64,000 bases of DNA from Protonemura montana (GCA_947568835.1 OX387603.1:17508651-17572650), one strand, 5' to 3'; shown: positions 22,713-34,630, counted from the stretch's first letter. A program made the numbers and translations. The notes: generated from the sequence alone by a model not told the origin.

Positions 22713-23443
22713 TTCAATTCAATTCAATTTTTCTTTATTTTGTAAAATACATACACTCGGGAAGTGAAATAATTTAATGTATATAGAGTACAAAAAAGGC
22801 GATATTTAATATTTTTTTTGGCAGGACTGGGTCGCTGCCCTATTGATCTTCCATATAACCGTGATATAACCAATTGTCAATAAAATTTAAATAATAATGT
22901 GAATAATATGGTATTGATATATTATAACATTGTAATAATAATAATACTGCAGTTATAATAGAAATTATATAATAGAATGGGTGTTTTCTTTACGTAGACA
23001 GCAGGCTGATAGGCTTGAGGCGGTTTTTAAAAGAGTGTTGGTTCAACAATTTCAGTTGTTCGGGTACACTATTGTAGAGGGTTGCTGCACTGTGTTTGAA
23101 GCAGGCTTTATATTTTGAGGTTTTATGCGCTGAAATGTTCAACAGGTTTTTGTTCCGGGTTGTTCTGTCATGTATTTCGCTCACTTTTCGCTACGGGTTT
23201 TTAGCTTTGTTCGTAGATATTGGGGTAAGTTGGTTCTTATAATTCTGTGGGTGATGCATTTAAGATGTAACTTTCTTCTTTCTTCCATTTTCAGCCACCC
23301 TGCTTTTTTTATGGCAGGGGTTACATGTTCGTTCCATTTTATATAGGGATACGCAAATCTGACACAAGCATTCTGTATCTTCTGGATTTCATAGGCATTC
23401 TTCTTGCTCAGGCTGGGTCCATATACTGCATCACAGTAATCAC
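22713..23443 (-). mobile_element. 5'-truncated non-LTR retrotransposon (LINE) fragment
   Basis: On the minus strand from 23443 it encodes a peptide typical of the region after the reverse transcriptase of CR1/L2/jockey-like LINEs: YGPSLSKKNAYEIQKIQN, FAYPYIKWNEHV, IIRTNLPQYLR. After a frameshift near 23185 comes TLYNSVPEQLKLLNQHSF, with a stop at 22990. The 3' end carries (GAATT)n repeats. The inverted sister copy of the host element (near 33590-33600) lacks this insert. The junctions are cleanly visible, although a target duplication is not clear. Confidence 0.7.
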
Positions 23444-24025
23444 ATATTTTTATCCCCCGATTTTGATGCGTTGCCTATGCCTAAAATTCAAAGCTTCATA
23501 AAATTGTGTCAAGTAGCTGGGAACGAATGACGTTATCAAGAAATTTAGTTTGCCTGTGAAAACTTTGAAGCAACTCGTGGTACGTGTGAGTGCCACGGGA
23601 CTGCCTATACGTACGGTTAATCCAACCATGACAAGTTTCAACTGAAATAATCGTCTAAAACGAGGCGAAAATTTGTCTCTTCGTACCAGGCGAGTAGCCG
23701 ACTGAAGAGTATCGCCTCAAACCTACTGCATCGCTGTTCAAGTGACGTCACAACACGTGCTCGATCGACCCCCGCCTCGTACCTTCGATCGACTGAAGCT
23801 CGGCTCCCATTGGCTGACCGGTTTTCGAAGTGGATCTAGGTGATAACAGCAATGGCGTCCACAGCTGCTATCACAGACTACATGTTTTCCAGGCATGCAG
23901 ATGCTAAAGAACTGCAAATTCTCGTACTTTAATTGCGGGTGTTTAATTAGATTCATTTTAACTATGTTAGCATTTGTTAGATGTGAGTGTTCTTGAACAA
24001 ATCAAGTCACACAGCGGGTCCAATT

Positions 24026-24150
24026 GCTTACGAGCCCGCCTCGAATCGTCACACCGAACGGTTTGGCGTGCTGGAAACACTGGTTCTCGTGAGATCACCG
24101 ACGTTAAGCAACACTGCGCTGGGTCAGGTATTGGATGGGTGACCATCATA
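24026..24150 (+). repeat. 5S rRNA-derived SINE head, left copy
   Basis: The block starts GCTTACGAGCC, like the start of animal 5S rRNA. It then has TCTCGTGAGATCACCGACG, GTTAAGCAAC and GTATTGGATGGGTGACC, which align with the internal control region of 5S rRNA (TCTCGT..GATCT, AAGTTAAGCA, TACTTGGATGGGAGACC). Divergence and the lack of the 5S 3' end mean this is a 5S-derived retroelement (SINE3-like), not a functional 5S gene. Confidence 0.75.
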
Positions 24151-26261
24151 CACATGATCAGTTATGTTCGGGAGAGATGTTGGAGGAATGTAAGTAAGTA
24201 CAGCAACTTCATTAGCCTTGCTTATCAAACACTCGACTGCATGGATTTGTGGAGGAATCCTGCTGTTCGAGTTGCACCTTCCTGAAAGCCTTCCTGAAAA
24301 AGACCTAAATTTCAGCCGAACTTCTCCATTTCTATTCTCACCGTTTTCACAATGCTAAATGCCAGTTAAATAAGCAGGTTAAGATGAAAACAGAAGTATC
24401 TGATTAGGTTTAACCATGGGGATGAGTCTCATAAATTTAGTTGGACATATTAAAACTGCCCGTTGGAATAAATGTTGCGCAAAGTTGTTTATGCAGTCCC
24501 AACTCCCAAGTAAATGTCAGAAAGAAAAGAAATTAAATTCACAGTTTTGTCAAAGGTTGACAAACAAACCGTTTCCAAACTTTTAACTCTTGTTTATTTT
24601 TATCTTTTAATGTTGATGGGTTTAATGTTTATTGAATGGCAAACACTATAATACGTGTATGCAATTTTTATCACCAACTATCCCATCCCTATGGGGTGGT
24701 AATACACTACTACCATGTAGCAAGCGTGTTTACCTTATTCATGTTTGGCCTAGGTTCACGCTTTACGAGTCTGATTATGTGCATCAGTTCCATTTCATGG
24801 CTGGGTGAACTGGAAAATTTTGGGCTAGCTTTCAAAATAGAAAAAAAAATACACTGTTGTAAATGCACAAGCCACACGTGGGTTTTTTATTACTTGACAT
24901 TCAACCCTGTATGGGCATTTGTGTTTACATTAACCGGCATCACATACCATCGATAATCTATGGTTCGTAATACATAGCTTTTTTAGGTTTATTTCAATTC
25001 TCATGAAAATTGTGTTGATTTTTTTATTTAACAGCAGGATCTCTATATCTTTTTTTATGTATCTTTTACACCTTTATCAAACTTGCTTCTTTTAAAAATA
25101 TAAATTATTCCTCAAATAATATTCAGGGGTTATAATTCTCAGGGTGCCTAGCACTAGGATTGCAAGTCGAAGCCCCTGTCCAGTTTTTTTTTACCAATTG
25201 CCTACAGCTAGCTACCTTTTGCTGACAGGCAATGTGAAGTTGATCTCATTCTATTTTAAGCCCATGATGATATTTCTACCATTGCTGCCGATGCATCAAA
25301 AATTGCAAAGTGATTTAACTAATATCCATTAGCTTTTTTTGTGACCGCCACTTTTATCTGCAATTTTTAATACATTTTGTTGATATAACATTGGTCAAAC
25401 AACAAAGATTGATTAAAGATAGTTCTTATCACATCTAAATATCATCGCATGCGGCATGTATGTTCGTCCCATGATTATATTTGTCTCTTTCCTTGCAACC
25501 GCGCAGAGATGCGTGCGATAGAATAAAAAATTAGGATTTTACTGAAAATGCTCATACGTGTAAGCTTATTATTGCAGGCAATTTATATTTGTAGCAGATT
25601 TATTTTTTTCACAAAAATGAAATGAGATTTTTGAAATTTCAAACACAGCTATCGACGGCGAAGCTCGTCAATAAATAATAAATTGTTCACACTCGCTTTG
25701 AGCAAATGTTAACCTTTTAGCGTACCCGTCGCTACGTAAATTACTCTGGTATGATCAAAGCATGTCAGCGTTAATATTTTATCTTTACACAGGTTTTGGA
25801 TAGGCTTTGATTGGAGGTTGCAGTCTGAAGGTAGACTCATTTAGTCCCTTTTTTCTGCGATCAACATAACGATGTTTTTAACAAAAAGTGTACTTTTTTA
25901 ATTTATTCCGCTGCCTTGTAGTAACCCTTACCACATTTTCTTGTTTGATTGAAGGAAGGGAGGATGAGTACTTTCATTCACCACTCGCAAATTAATTGCA
26001 AGCAGAATGCGTAGTTGTGTTTGTAACCGTATTTTCTCACCAACGTATGGCAAACTCATAAAAGCCAAATTTTTCACAAGCAATTAAACTAGAAATATTA
26101 ATGCATGTAACTGGAGTGCGTATCATGTTATTAAATAGGTGCCATGTGTGTGCACCTAAGTTAACTTGTAGAAATGTCTCGAAGGTAAGAAAGGGCGCGT
26201 AAGATTGGAAGTTATGTGTGAAATCGGGAAAAGGATACGGAACTTGTTAGATGATTTTATG

Positions 26262-26458
26262 TACCAGCATGGCACCTCCACCAATTTTGATAGATGGTTT
26301 GGTTTCGGATTCTATCATGGTGCCTTCACCAAAGTTGCAAGACGGTTTCGAGTTCCAAGGTGGCGCCTTCAAACAATTTTGGTACAATTTTTGTGTTCCA
26401 GCATGGCGCCTCCACCAAATGTTTCTCGATTGTTTCGGATGGGGGGGGGGGGGGGGGA
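26262..26458 (+). repeat. Degenerate minisatellite plus poly-G tract
   Basis: Four imperfect units of about 40-50 bases share the core CATGGCGCCTCCACCAAA (near 26268, 26316, 26360 and 26402). They are followed by a run of about 17 G at 26441-26457. The frames through it encode repeated SMAPPP-like peptides, which reflect the repeat rather than a gene. Confidence 0.6.
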
Positions 26459-26804
26459 TGGGAAGAAGAATTAGGTCACAGTCTCACCTATTTGGATAGG
26501 TGAAAAATGAGCAAAGGAATGCGTTATCTTTAAGGATTTTACAGGAGAGCATAATTAAGGTGCATTCACTGCGCAGAGAATTAAATTTTTTTGGCAATTT
26601 CGGGCGCAAAATCCGATGGTATGTCGACCACAGGTAAGATGACACTGGAGCGACAGCACGATGCTAGACGATAGCGCTACCTGTAAACAAACCTGAATCT
26701 TAAATTTCGTAGTTGCATTGCTTCCATAATCGGTGTATTTCTCAGGCATTTTTAAACTCTCTGTAAGGAAGTCGCTTGTTTGCAAAAACAAAACCAATCC
26801 CCCG

Positions 26805-26885
26805 TAGTCGGGGTTTGATCGTGGAATCTTTTTCTTGAAAGGTAGCTAGTTTAGTCACCTGTCCACTGTGCGGCCGCCGACTACT
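26805..26885 (-). repeat. tRNA-like SINE head
   Basis: On the minus strand an A-box-like GCACAGTGGACAGG is followed by a B-box-like CCACGATCAAACCCC. A related B-box-side motif occurs around 21535-21580. The call is tentative because both boxes deviate from consensus. Confidence 0.3.
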
Positions 26886-27067
26886 GCTCTTTTAAGGGCA
26901 TATTTATTACTACTAGGGCTTCTCAACGCAATTTGAGTTACGCTGTAGATGAGGGTGGCTTATTTTGTTCTTTATTCCTTTATTTTTCATAGAAAGGGGT
27001 ACACTTTCATGCTTCTTTCGGTATTTTCTGTTCATAAAATTGCAAAAACTTTAATAAGTATTAGACC

Positions 27068-27201
27068 GATTTTGCTGAAAATCAAACTCGGACTAAGTTA
27101 AGAACACAAAACTGTGCCCTGCAAATTTGGTCCAAATCGGTGAAGAAGTTTGGACGCTAGAGCGTCCACACATAAATACAAGAAAAAAAAAAAAAAAAAA
27201 A
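27068..27201 (+). repeat. Decayed retroelement tail with poly(A)
   Basis: The stretch starting GATTTTGCTGAAAATCAAAC and containing GCAAATTTGGTCCAAATCGG is repeated at 30012-30085. It ends in a 20-base A run. The phrase resembles the 3' ends of RTE-type LINEs and their SINE partners. Confidence 0.45.
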
Positions 27202-28139
27202 ATTCTGGGGTAATTGAAATTGGAGATTTTGTTTCTTGTATTGTGTAAGTGCGTATTTATGATGCCTCGTCAATATTATTGTTGTCTATGGCGAATAAAA
27301 GCAACTATAGCAACGTTAGAAGTTCGAACACTTTATACATGTGACAGTTGTCAGGTCGTAGCCTGCCTTCGCCATGGATCGAAGTGCTTTTATTTCTAGA
27401 TGAATTGGTGGGTAGCACTCTTTGATCTTCACCACAGAATGATTCCGTGTTGCATTCTGGATTGTATATAAGCTAATTAATTTTCACTTGCCGTCAAGAC
27501 TAACAGATTCAACCGGGTCTAGTATAGACAGTAAAACGGGTTAAAACGCGCGGTTGTTTTCGATTCGGCAGCTCGGATCATTCAGCAAGTAGGTACATGG
27601 TAATTATCGACTGATCACGGATGTATCGATCTTTAATTAATTGCTCAATCACTACTTGATGTCCCAACAGAGTTCTCTGGGGTAAAGCAATGCACTTATC
27701 ACGAGTTCCCATTCAGCCATACTTGGTAAAGGACAAGACCCTGGGTGTCCCGTGTTAAGTAACCGGGGTTTAATCGGCTCTCCTTGTCGGTTAAACTCTG
27801 AAGGGTTCGCATTTTCGCGTTAGATCGTGGCAACCATTTTTGGGAGGCTGAGTGCGATCCACAGCTCTGTTGGTGTGGATAGCCGGGTCTCAGCCCATTG
27901 GGCGAATCCTTCTCTCTTCTTATACTACCTCGAGTGATTGTGGTGTGGGTGGTACTGGTACTTGTTGGATGATTGCTGATATTATATATCATTTAATGTT
28001 AATTGTTTGATTGTATATTTTGTTCATGTTTTTCTTCTTTCTTTCTTGTGTTTGTATGTTTTTATATTTAAGTACAATATGGTTCAATATGGTCGCTAAA
28101 TGGATCACAGTAAGTCTTTATTTCCAAAACCAAAAAGTG

Positions 28140-28220
28140 TCCCGGTATCGGGATGAGAACTCGGACCCCCTACGCATGAAGCGATGATTTAGCCGCCCGG
28201 CTACTAAGCGATAACTACTT
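28140..28220 (-). repeat. tRNA-derived SINE head
   Basis: Read on the minus strand, an A-box-like CGCTTAGTAGCCGGGCGGCT (28191-28210) is followed after about 26 bases by a B-box-like CCGAGTTCTCATCC (28151-28164). Next come an acceptor-stem-like CGATACCGGGACAC and a T run. It is a decayed Pol III promoter unit, not an intact tRNA. Confidence 0.45.
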
Positions 28221-28909
28221 ACGGGTGATTTTTTTGTGCCTATAACTTGGTACGTGACAATGCCAACCTGCGATAGCTGAGCGAGAAGTATACAGTTACC
28301 GATCGATGTTCAGTATTAATTAATCAAGTTCGTTTGATACCCAACAGGTTGCGCTAACGACCACTATGTTAACTCGACTGCTGGTTCGGGAATACTTGGT
28401 GCATGACCAGGGGACGAGTGATCAAATTAAAGCATCGGCTGGCTCACCACCAGTTGGCTACTGCCATCTTGCTCTTATGCGTTGCATCATAGCAAACGAT
28501 GGAAGCCTTTTTCTTGGAGTGGCCGAAGGCTATTCCTCCCCAATGCTGGAGGCAAGGTCTAATTCTTGTTTTGACCTGTGTCTCTCTATGCACATTACCC
28601 GGGGAATTTTGGAAATTTTCGTTGGATTAATCATAATTTGAGAAGTGTTTAGTGCGCAAGTGCACGAATCCGCCATATTTTATGTGCTATGCCTGAGGCC
28701 ATAATAACTGCAATCTGTATCTCGAACATATTTTTGCGAGCATGTCGGTAGTCCTCACCTTCTGTAACCAAATATGGAATCAAAAATAATTTCCAATTTT
28801 CAATCACGGCCGCGACGGCAGCGCCACCTAGTAGCCAGGCTGGAACTAAACCAAAATGGCAGTTTTTTTTTAATTTTTTTTTTGCTCTGGAGAATGACAA
28901 TAACGAATT

Positions 28910-29005
28910 ATAACAAAAAAGTGCCAGTAACGAGGATCGAACGCAGGTCTCTCCGCATATGATTCAACCACTCTGTGCACACGACCGTTCGCACCGCTCT
29001 GTAAG
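28910..29005 (-). repeat. tRNA-derived SINE head, second copy
   Basis: On the minus strand GTGCACAGAGTGGTTGAATC (A box, 28961-28980) is followed about 17 bases later by GCGTTCGATCCTCG (B box, 28931-28944), then TTACTGGCAC and a T run. The order and spacing match a tRNA-derived SINE and the copy at 28140-28220, although the two have diverged strongly. Confidence 0.5.
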
Positions 29006-30011
29006 TCAATAAATTTTTGGAATTCATAAACTGTCGAACTGTGACAATCGCTACAAAGAATTTGAACAAATCTCGACCACTTCATCGATGATTTTCAATC
29101 AAAACTTGTTTCGACGACAGCAATATATATTTCATCAGCTTCAATATTGTGCATCATCGTAGAACATAAATAATATTTTCAAAGTCGTGTTCAGTTTACT
29201 CATCCCGGATCTTTCACCATGGATGAACAAACTGCCATTCAACGCAACCATCCGTCCAAATAATTTACGGAATTTGCGACGGAAATCGAACTGGTTGCGT
29301 TGGTCGACCCGTACTGCCCTTGTGATTGGAATATTGCCGCACTTCACTGCACCACACAGGCAATTACCACATGGTGAGAAACGCCGCCGGGCCTTAATGA
29401 CATCACATAGGAATAATGGATCGGGTTGTAGTGCTTTAGTTGAACATTTTTGTTGCAATTAGCGCTACCTGTTGGCAGAATCCGTCATTCACTCTCGACA
29501 GCATCTTAGTTCAATGATTTGATACTAGAGCGACTCGATCTTGGCGCAGCCAAAAAGTAACCGAATGTTAGTAACAGATTCAGGTTAACCAGGGCTTCCT
29601 GAACGAAATTTGTTCAGCGTTGTAGATGAGCTTAGCGATAGTTGTGGCTGGTAAAAATGAAATAATTACTTCTTAAGTTCAAACTGCACTCTCTATAGAC
29701 AAAACGGAGGGCCTTGCCGTATTCACGTGATTTCTTTGGAACCCTAATTCACGTCTGTCAAGCAGATGCCTAGATTTATATATCCTAGAAACAGCAAAAA
29801 TGCACAACATTTTGCCAGAAAATTCCGATGAAAAAGTAAAAAAAACCAAGTACGGTCTTCAAATCTTTGAAAGAGCTGTATTTTGATGCGTTTTGCATAT
29901 TAGTAAAGATTGGTACAAAAATAACAAATACTTTTGACGGTACAACCCATCATAGTGTTTCCTTAATCTGAAAATGTCGTACATTTTGAATTGTTTAAAA
30001 AATATCGAATC

Positions 30012-30085
30012 GATTTTGCTGGAAATCAAACTAGGTCTAAGTTAGGAACACAAAAATGTGCGCTGCAAATTTGGTTCAAATTAGT
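30012..30085 (+). repeat. Second copy of the retroelement tail motif
   Basis: It shares GATTTTGCTGGAAATCAAAC, GTTAGGAACACAAAAATG and GCAAATTTGGTTCAAAT with 27068-27140, in the same orientation, and lacks the poly(A) run. No coding sequence is associated with it. Confidence 0.45.
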
Positions 30086-30219
30086 GCAGGTGCAGCTAGT
30101 AGAAACAAATGACGTTCTAGGCTATACGCCTGTGGGTTATGCTTCTTTGTGTTTACCAGCGCACCACTTATTATTTATCTTCATGGCTTGTGCATTTTGA
30201 TTGTTAATTTTGTCTGGAA

Positions 30220-31155
30220 ATATGGGCGTTCGCAGGATTTTTTCCAGGGGGTTGCAAATGCTTCCAAGGATATCGACAAAAAGGCTTCAACTGTGGGGAG
30301 GGGGGGGGGGGGGGGGGGGGAGAGGAAGAATCACAGGTTTTAAATATGTTGAATAAAAACTAGTCTGGGCGAAACACTCGCCTACCGCCACTGTGGACGT
30401 CAGCTTTGTAATCATATGCACTCGGAGACCATGGTTTTGTCACCAGCGTGTGTCTCAGTTTGTCGGTTAGGTCCTGATTCACGAAGTGGCCAATATCCAA
30501 AGCAGCTTGAGGACCTAGATCACATTCGGTTTCAAAGGCTGGTATTGGATTTTCGGAATACGCCGTCGTCGATTTAGATGCACATGCACTTTCAATATTG
30601 CGATCGCTGTTGCCATGGATGTCCGAAATTTCACGCGCGTCATCGTTCGCCTTTCTCTTCACACTCGCACTAAAAAATTTGCGTAGATCCATACTCCCAC
30701 AATCAACACACTTAACTAAAACGCTCGGGCTAACAAACCACCCTACTCGAGTCGCTCCCGACACATAACTGAATTACGTAAAGGTTTACGAATTAGGTTC
30801 GAACGGTAGGAAAACTAAAACTTCATTAAGTGTAAAATTCTGTTAGCGGAATCGAAATCACGAGGGAGAATTTTGGAGAAGTAGGTACCTGCAAGGTTCA
30901 ACTCTTGTAGGATCCCAGTTTCATAGAATTACGCCGCGATTTTTTTGCTGGAAAGGTTGGATGGTCACTCACCTTTCCTCTCTAGAATTCATTACAAATT
31001 TAGCGTTTTCCGTATAAATGGCACTATTTTGATCAATTAAATGAGAGAATATGTTTAACTTGCCCTTTGAATGATTAAATAAAGTGTTTATTTTTTAATG
31101 TTTGAAGATTTCCAGGGTGGTGCAAGCGCACCCCACTCCGGACGCCAATGGCCGC
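30220..31155 (-). mobile_element. Internally deleted TTF/ZMYM-type hAT transposon
   Basis: On the minus strand a GC-rich terminal motif (TGGCGTCCGGAGTGGGG then GTGCGCTTGCACCACCC, 31115-31155) is followed after about 400 bases by an ORF resembling the N-terminus of TTF-type hAT transposases. At the far side the plus strand reads GGGCGTTCGCAGGATTTTTT (30225-30244), similar to the opposite terminus of such elements, next to a run of about 22 G (30299-30320). The limits are inferred and no 8-bp duplication was found. Confidence 0.4.
30360..30764 (-). pseudogene. N-terminal fragment of a TTF-domain hAT transposase
   Basis: A 134-codon open frame. From the internal methionine MDLRKFFSASVKRK (about codon 26), with the basic, low-complexity start common in these transposases, it runs to DIGHFVNQDLTDKLRHTLV, SAYDYKADVHSGGRRVF and RPD. 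These resemble the segment before the TTF-type zinc finger of ZMYM1-like/hAT proteins, where the sequence normally continues RPDWL. Here a stop codon follows RPD at once, so zinc finger and catalytic domain are missing. Assignment is from recalled family pattern only. Confidence 0.5.
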
Positions 31156-32266
31156 AAGTGTTATCCTGTGGCACCTGCCGTTACCACGTGTTGCCGGCTC
31201 GTTTGCTCAGCATACAGTTGAACCACAGATTGTAAGGCTCTGACTTTGCAGAACTATACTATCATATGAATCTAGGTACTTTATGAATATATCCTATGAC
31301 TCTTCAATATAAAAGCCGATTTTTCAGTGTTCCGTTACAGACCTAACAGTCATTTAAACTGTGTTTTTTTTTTTTTTTTTTTTTGCTGGGCAACGGCCAA
31401 TAAGAAAATGTTTTTTGTTTGTTAACTCTAAGAGGCATGGTGGTAACACAGTTGGTAAGACACCATAACCACCATTTCTGGATTTTTTTCTGCCGATTCC
31501 AAGGGCGGTTAAACTTACGCATACCTCAAATCGATTGCGCTTAGATGTGTGGATTGGCAGTAAAAGAAGCTACATATTATTACACCACAATAATCAGTTC
31601 GCTCGCTCGCTGCCTTTGAGGGCATACCGATGCATGTGCGCTTTAATTTTTGAATACAAATGAATTTTTAGCTAAGCTGATATATCTACGACCATTTCTG
31701 AGCTTTCAAACAGTATTTTCATAATTATTACGAGTTTAAGTCATAAAAAAGGGTGGTAATTTACCCTTATACCACCATGTACTATGAGTACTGCATGGTC
31801 TAGTACGAGGGTTGAAAGTTGTTTTAAAAAGTAAAGCATTATGAGAATTATTTTGATCTTTGTGACTGAGATGTATTACTCAATGGGACTATCGGTGACC
31901 AGGTGCTAAAGCCACACTTGATAAAACCAAATGAACAGAAATTCGTTTTGACGACGGTTCATTTTTGGATAGCGGTGAATTTAAAGGTGACTTTTGATGA
32001 TGAAACAATGTGATTTTGCTATAAATACAAGAGAAATGGGTGGCAGACCTCAGTGAATTAAGAACTTCGGGGTAAACTAGTGTAATTGAGCACTTTAATC
32101 GCGCAATGATAACGACGTAGCGTCCAGAAGACGACCCGTCGTTATTTTATTTTGTTAATTTATGTCTATAAGAGTTTTATATTATGTTCATATTGATTTT
32201 AAATTATTGTATCTTATATTTTTCCGTGCTTTATACTTTTGAAGCATATCTCATCTTTTCGCACTA

Positions 32267-33868
32267 AATAAGGTAAACACGCTTGCTACATGGTAGTATT
32301 GTATTACCACCCCATAGAGATGGAAGAGTTGGTGATAAAAATTGCCTACGCGTAGGTAATATAGTGTTTGCCATTCAATAAGCATTAAACTTAAACCCAT
32401 CACCTTTAAAAGATAAAAATAAACAAGAGTTAACAGTTTGGAAACGGTTTGTTTGTCAACCTTTGACAAAACTGTGAATCTAATTTCTTTCCTTTATGAC
32501 ATTTACTTGGGAGTGCATAAACAACTTTGGGCAACATTTCTTCCATCGGGTAGTTTTAATATGTCCAACTTACTTTATGAGACTCATCCCCATGGTTACA
32601 CCTCTTTGGTTACACCTAATCAAAATCAGATACTTCTGTTTTCATCTTAACCTGCTTATTTAACTGGCATTTAGCATTGTGAAAACGGTGAGAATAGAAA
32701 TGGAGAAGTTCGGCTGAAATTTAGGTATTTTTCAGGAAGGCTTTCAGGAAAGTGCAACTCGAACAGCAGGATTCCTCCACAAATCCATGCAGTCGAGTGT
32801 TTGATAAGCAAGGCTAAAGAAGTTGCTGTACTTACTTACATTCCTCCAACATCTCTCCCGAACATTACTGATCATGTGTATGATGGTCACCCATCCAATA
32901 CCTGACCCAGCGCAGTGTTGCTTAACGTCGGTGATCTCTCGAGAACCGGTGTTTCCAGCACGCCAAACCGTTCGGTGTGACGATTTGAGGAGGGCTCGTA
33001 AGCAATGGGACCCGCTGTGTGACTTGATTTGGTCAAGAACACTCACATCTAACAAATGCTAACATAGTTAAAATGAATCTAATTAAACACCCGCAATTAA
33101 AGTACGAGAATTTGCAGTTCTTTAGCATCCGCATGCCTGGAAAACATGTAGTCTGTGATAGCAGCTGTGGACGCCATTGCTGTTATCACCTAGATCCACT
33201 TCGAAAACCGGTCAGCCAATGGGAGCCGAGCTTCAGTCGATCGAATGTTCGAGGCGGGGTCGATCGAGCACGTGTTGTGACGTCACTTGCACAGCGATGT
33301 AGTAGGTTTCAGGCGATACTCTTCAGTCGGCTACTCGCCTGGTACGAAGAGACAAATTTTCGCCTCGTTTTAGACGATTATTTCAGGTGAAACTTGTCAT
33401 GGTTGGATTAACCGTACGTATAGGCAGTCCCGTGGCACTCACACGTACCACGAGTTGCTTCAAAGTTTTCTCAGGCAAACTAAATTTCTTGACAACGTCG
33501 TTCGACAACGACACAATTTTATGAAATATAGCTTTGAATTTTAGGCATAGGCAACGCCTCAAAATAGGACCGATCGGGGGATAAAAATATGTGATATTCT
33601 GACTTTTGTTGCAAAACTTGTTGCAAACCTTTACAAGATACGATATTTTCTGCGTTGTAGTGTGATCTTACAGATCTTACAGATCTTACAGATTGATTGA
33701 TTGATTAGTGACGTTTAACGACGCACTGTTTTGACAACGGACAATGTGGCACTGGTCTAATAGTGCCGAGAAATGAGTGAGTGATGATGAGAATGATGAT
33801 TTACCTTCCTAATTAAGAAGGGAGGAGGGGAAACCCGGTCCACGTGGTCTACTCCACGTGCTCTACTA
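32267..33868 (-). mobile_element. 1.6 kb element with 5S-like head, right copy (uninterrupted)
   Basis: Reverse complement of 22432-24739 without the LINE insert. It begins at AATAAGGTAAACACGC (32267) and ends just after CACGTGCTCTAC (33868). Sequence outside these limits does not match the other copy, so two insertions of one element are more likely than a large inverted duplication. Many substitutions separate the copies, for example CAGTAATGTTCGGG here against CAGTTATGTTCGGG in the left copy. Confidence 0.7.
32885..33007 (-). repeat. 5S rRNA-derived SINE head, right copy
   Basis: Same 5S-like block as at 24026-24150, on the minus strand: GCTTACGAGCC, GAGAGATCACCGACG, GTTAAGCAAC and GTATTGGATGGGTGACC. 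It keeps the Pol III internal control region pattern but is part of the 1.6 kb element. Confidence 0.75.
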
Positions 33869-34630
33869 GTTACATACTTCCAAACTACTCCCAAAGCTTA
33901 TCTTATTATTACATAGGACTGATTACAAAAACGTTTCAAAAAACGTAGTAGGTGCGTGCGTTCAGAGATTTCCCAAATTTAATCCAAATAGTTTCGCAAA
34001 TCAATCAGCAATAAATGTATTTTTTTTTCTGCGTAGTCAACAGTACTCACCTTGGTCAACTTAGCTTCTATGCTCATCCAATAAAAAACAGTGTATGTAT
34101 ATTTTTTTAATGTAAATCTACAAGAATCTTATAAGTACAGTCATAAAGGATGTCACAACTACATTCATATTGCCTATATGTACCATGACTACCATATATT
34201 GACTTTTGGTTCAGCTTCTTAATAATATTTACAAGCATTGTATAAAAATATATACATCATTGTTTATTTTTTGTCCATTGCTCATAAGCTTCAAAAGCAA
34301 TAATTTCTAAATTGTTACAACTAATATACAGTTTAGAAGTTGCGTTAAGAAGCATTGGAATGTAAATAATTAAAGAACATGTTTCCATTATCTTGCAAAA
34401 AATAAAAAATAGTAATAATAATAAAACACGCTTATTTTCAGCACCAATAACAGTGAAATAATCAGTTAATAGTTAATAAACGAAAAAACTGCTGGCCACA
34501 AACAGTGATCTACGGGAGGTACTTGTAACAAAATGTTGGCCATGGCAAAATAAGAAACTATTATGACTTAGTAAAAGTTTGAGTGCAAATAGTCCAGTAT
34601 CAGCGTACTACAAAAATATCAACAAAAATG

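Larger units (their letters stand above)
22432..24739 (+). mobile_element. 1.6 kb element with 5S-like head, left copy (interrupted by a LINE)
   Basis: This segment is repeated in inverted orientation at 32267-33868. Shared landmarks, in plus-strand order here: a tail with GTCGTTAAACGTCAC and (AATC)n at 22560-22605, then CTGTAAGATCTGTAAGATC, a body with the segment around 23440-23950, the 5S-like block at 24026-24150, and an end reading GTGTTTACCTTATT. Without the LINE insert (about 22713-23443) the length is about 1,575 bases. It is a composite in which SINE-like parts (5S head, LINE-like tail) are joined to unrelated sequence. No coding capacity is recognisable. Confidence 0.7.

Noticed and set aside
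24026..24150. Functional 5S rRNA gene
   Set aside because: Only parts of the 5S control region are kept, the 3' end is replaced by repeat body, and the same composite occurs twice. It is a 5S-derived retroelement part.
21610..31155. One 9.5 kb hAT transposon bounded by the GC-rich motifs at 21610 and 31155
   Set aside because: The motifs are inverted and related, but the flanking 8 bases do not match and the interval holds many unrelated elements. Separate decayed copies are more likely.
22432..33868. Single large inverted duplication of host DNA
   Set aside because: Similarity stops sharply at the element ends on both sides (22432/33868 and 24739/32267) and the sequence between is unrelated, so two insertions of one element explain it better.
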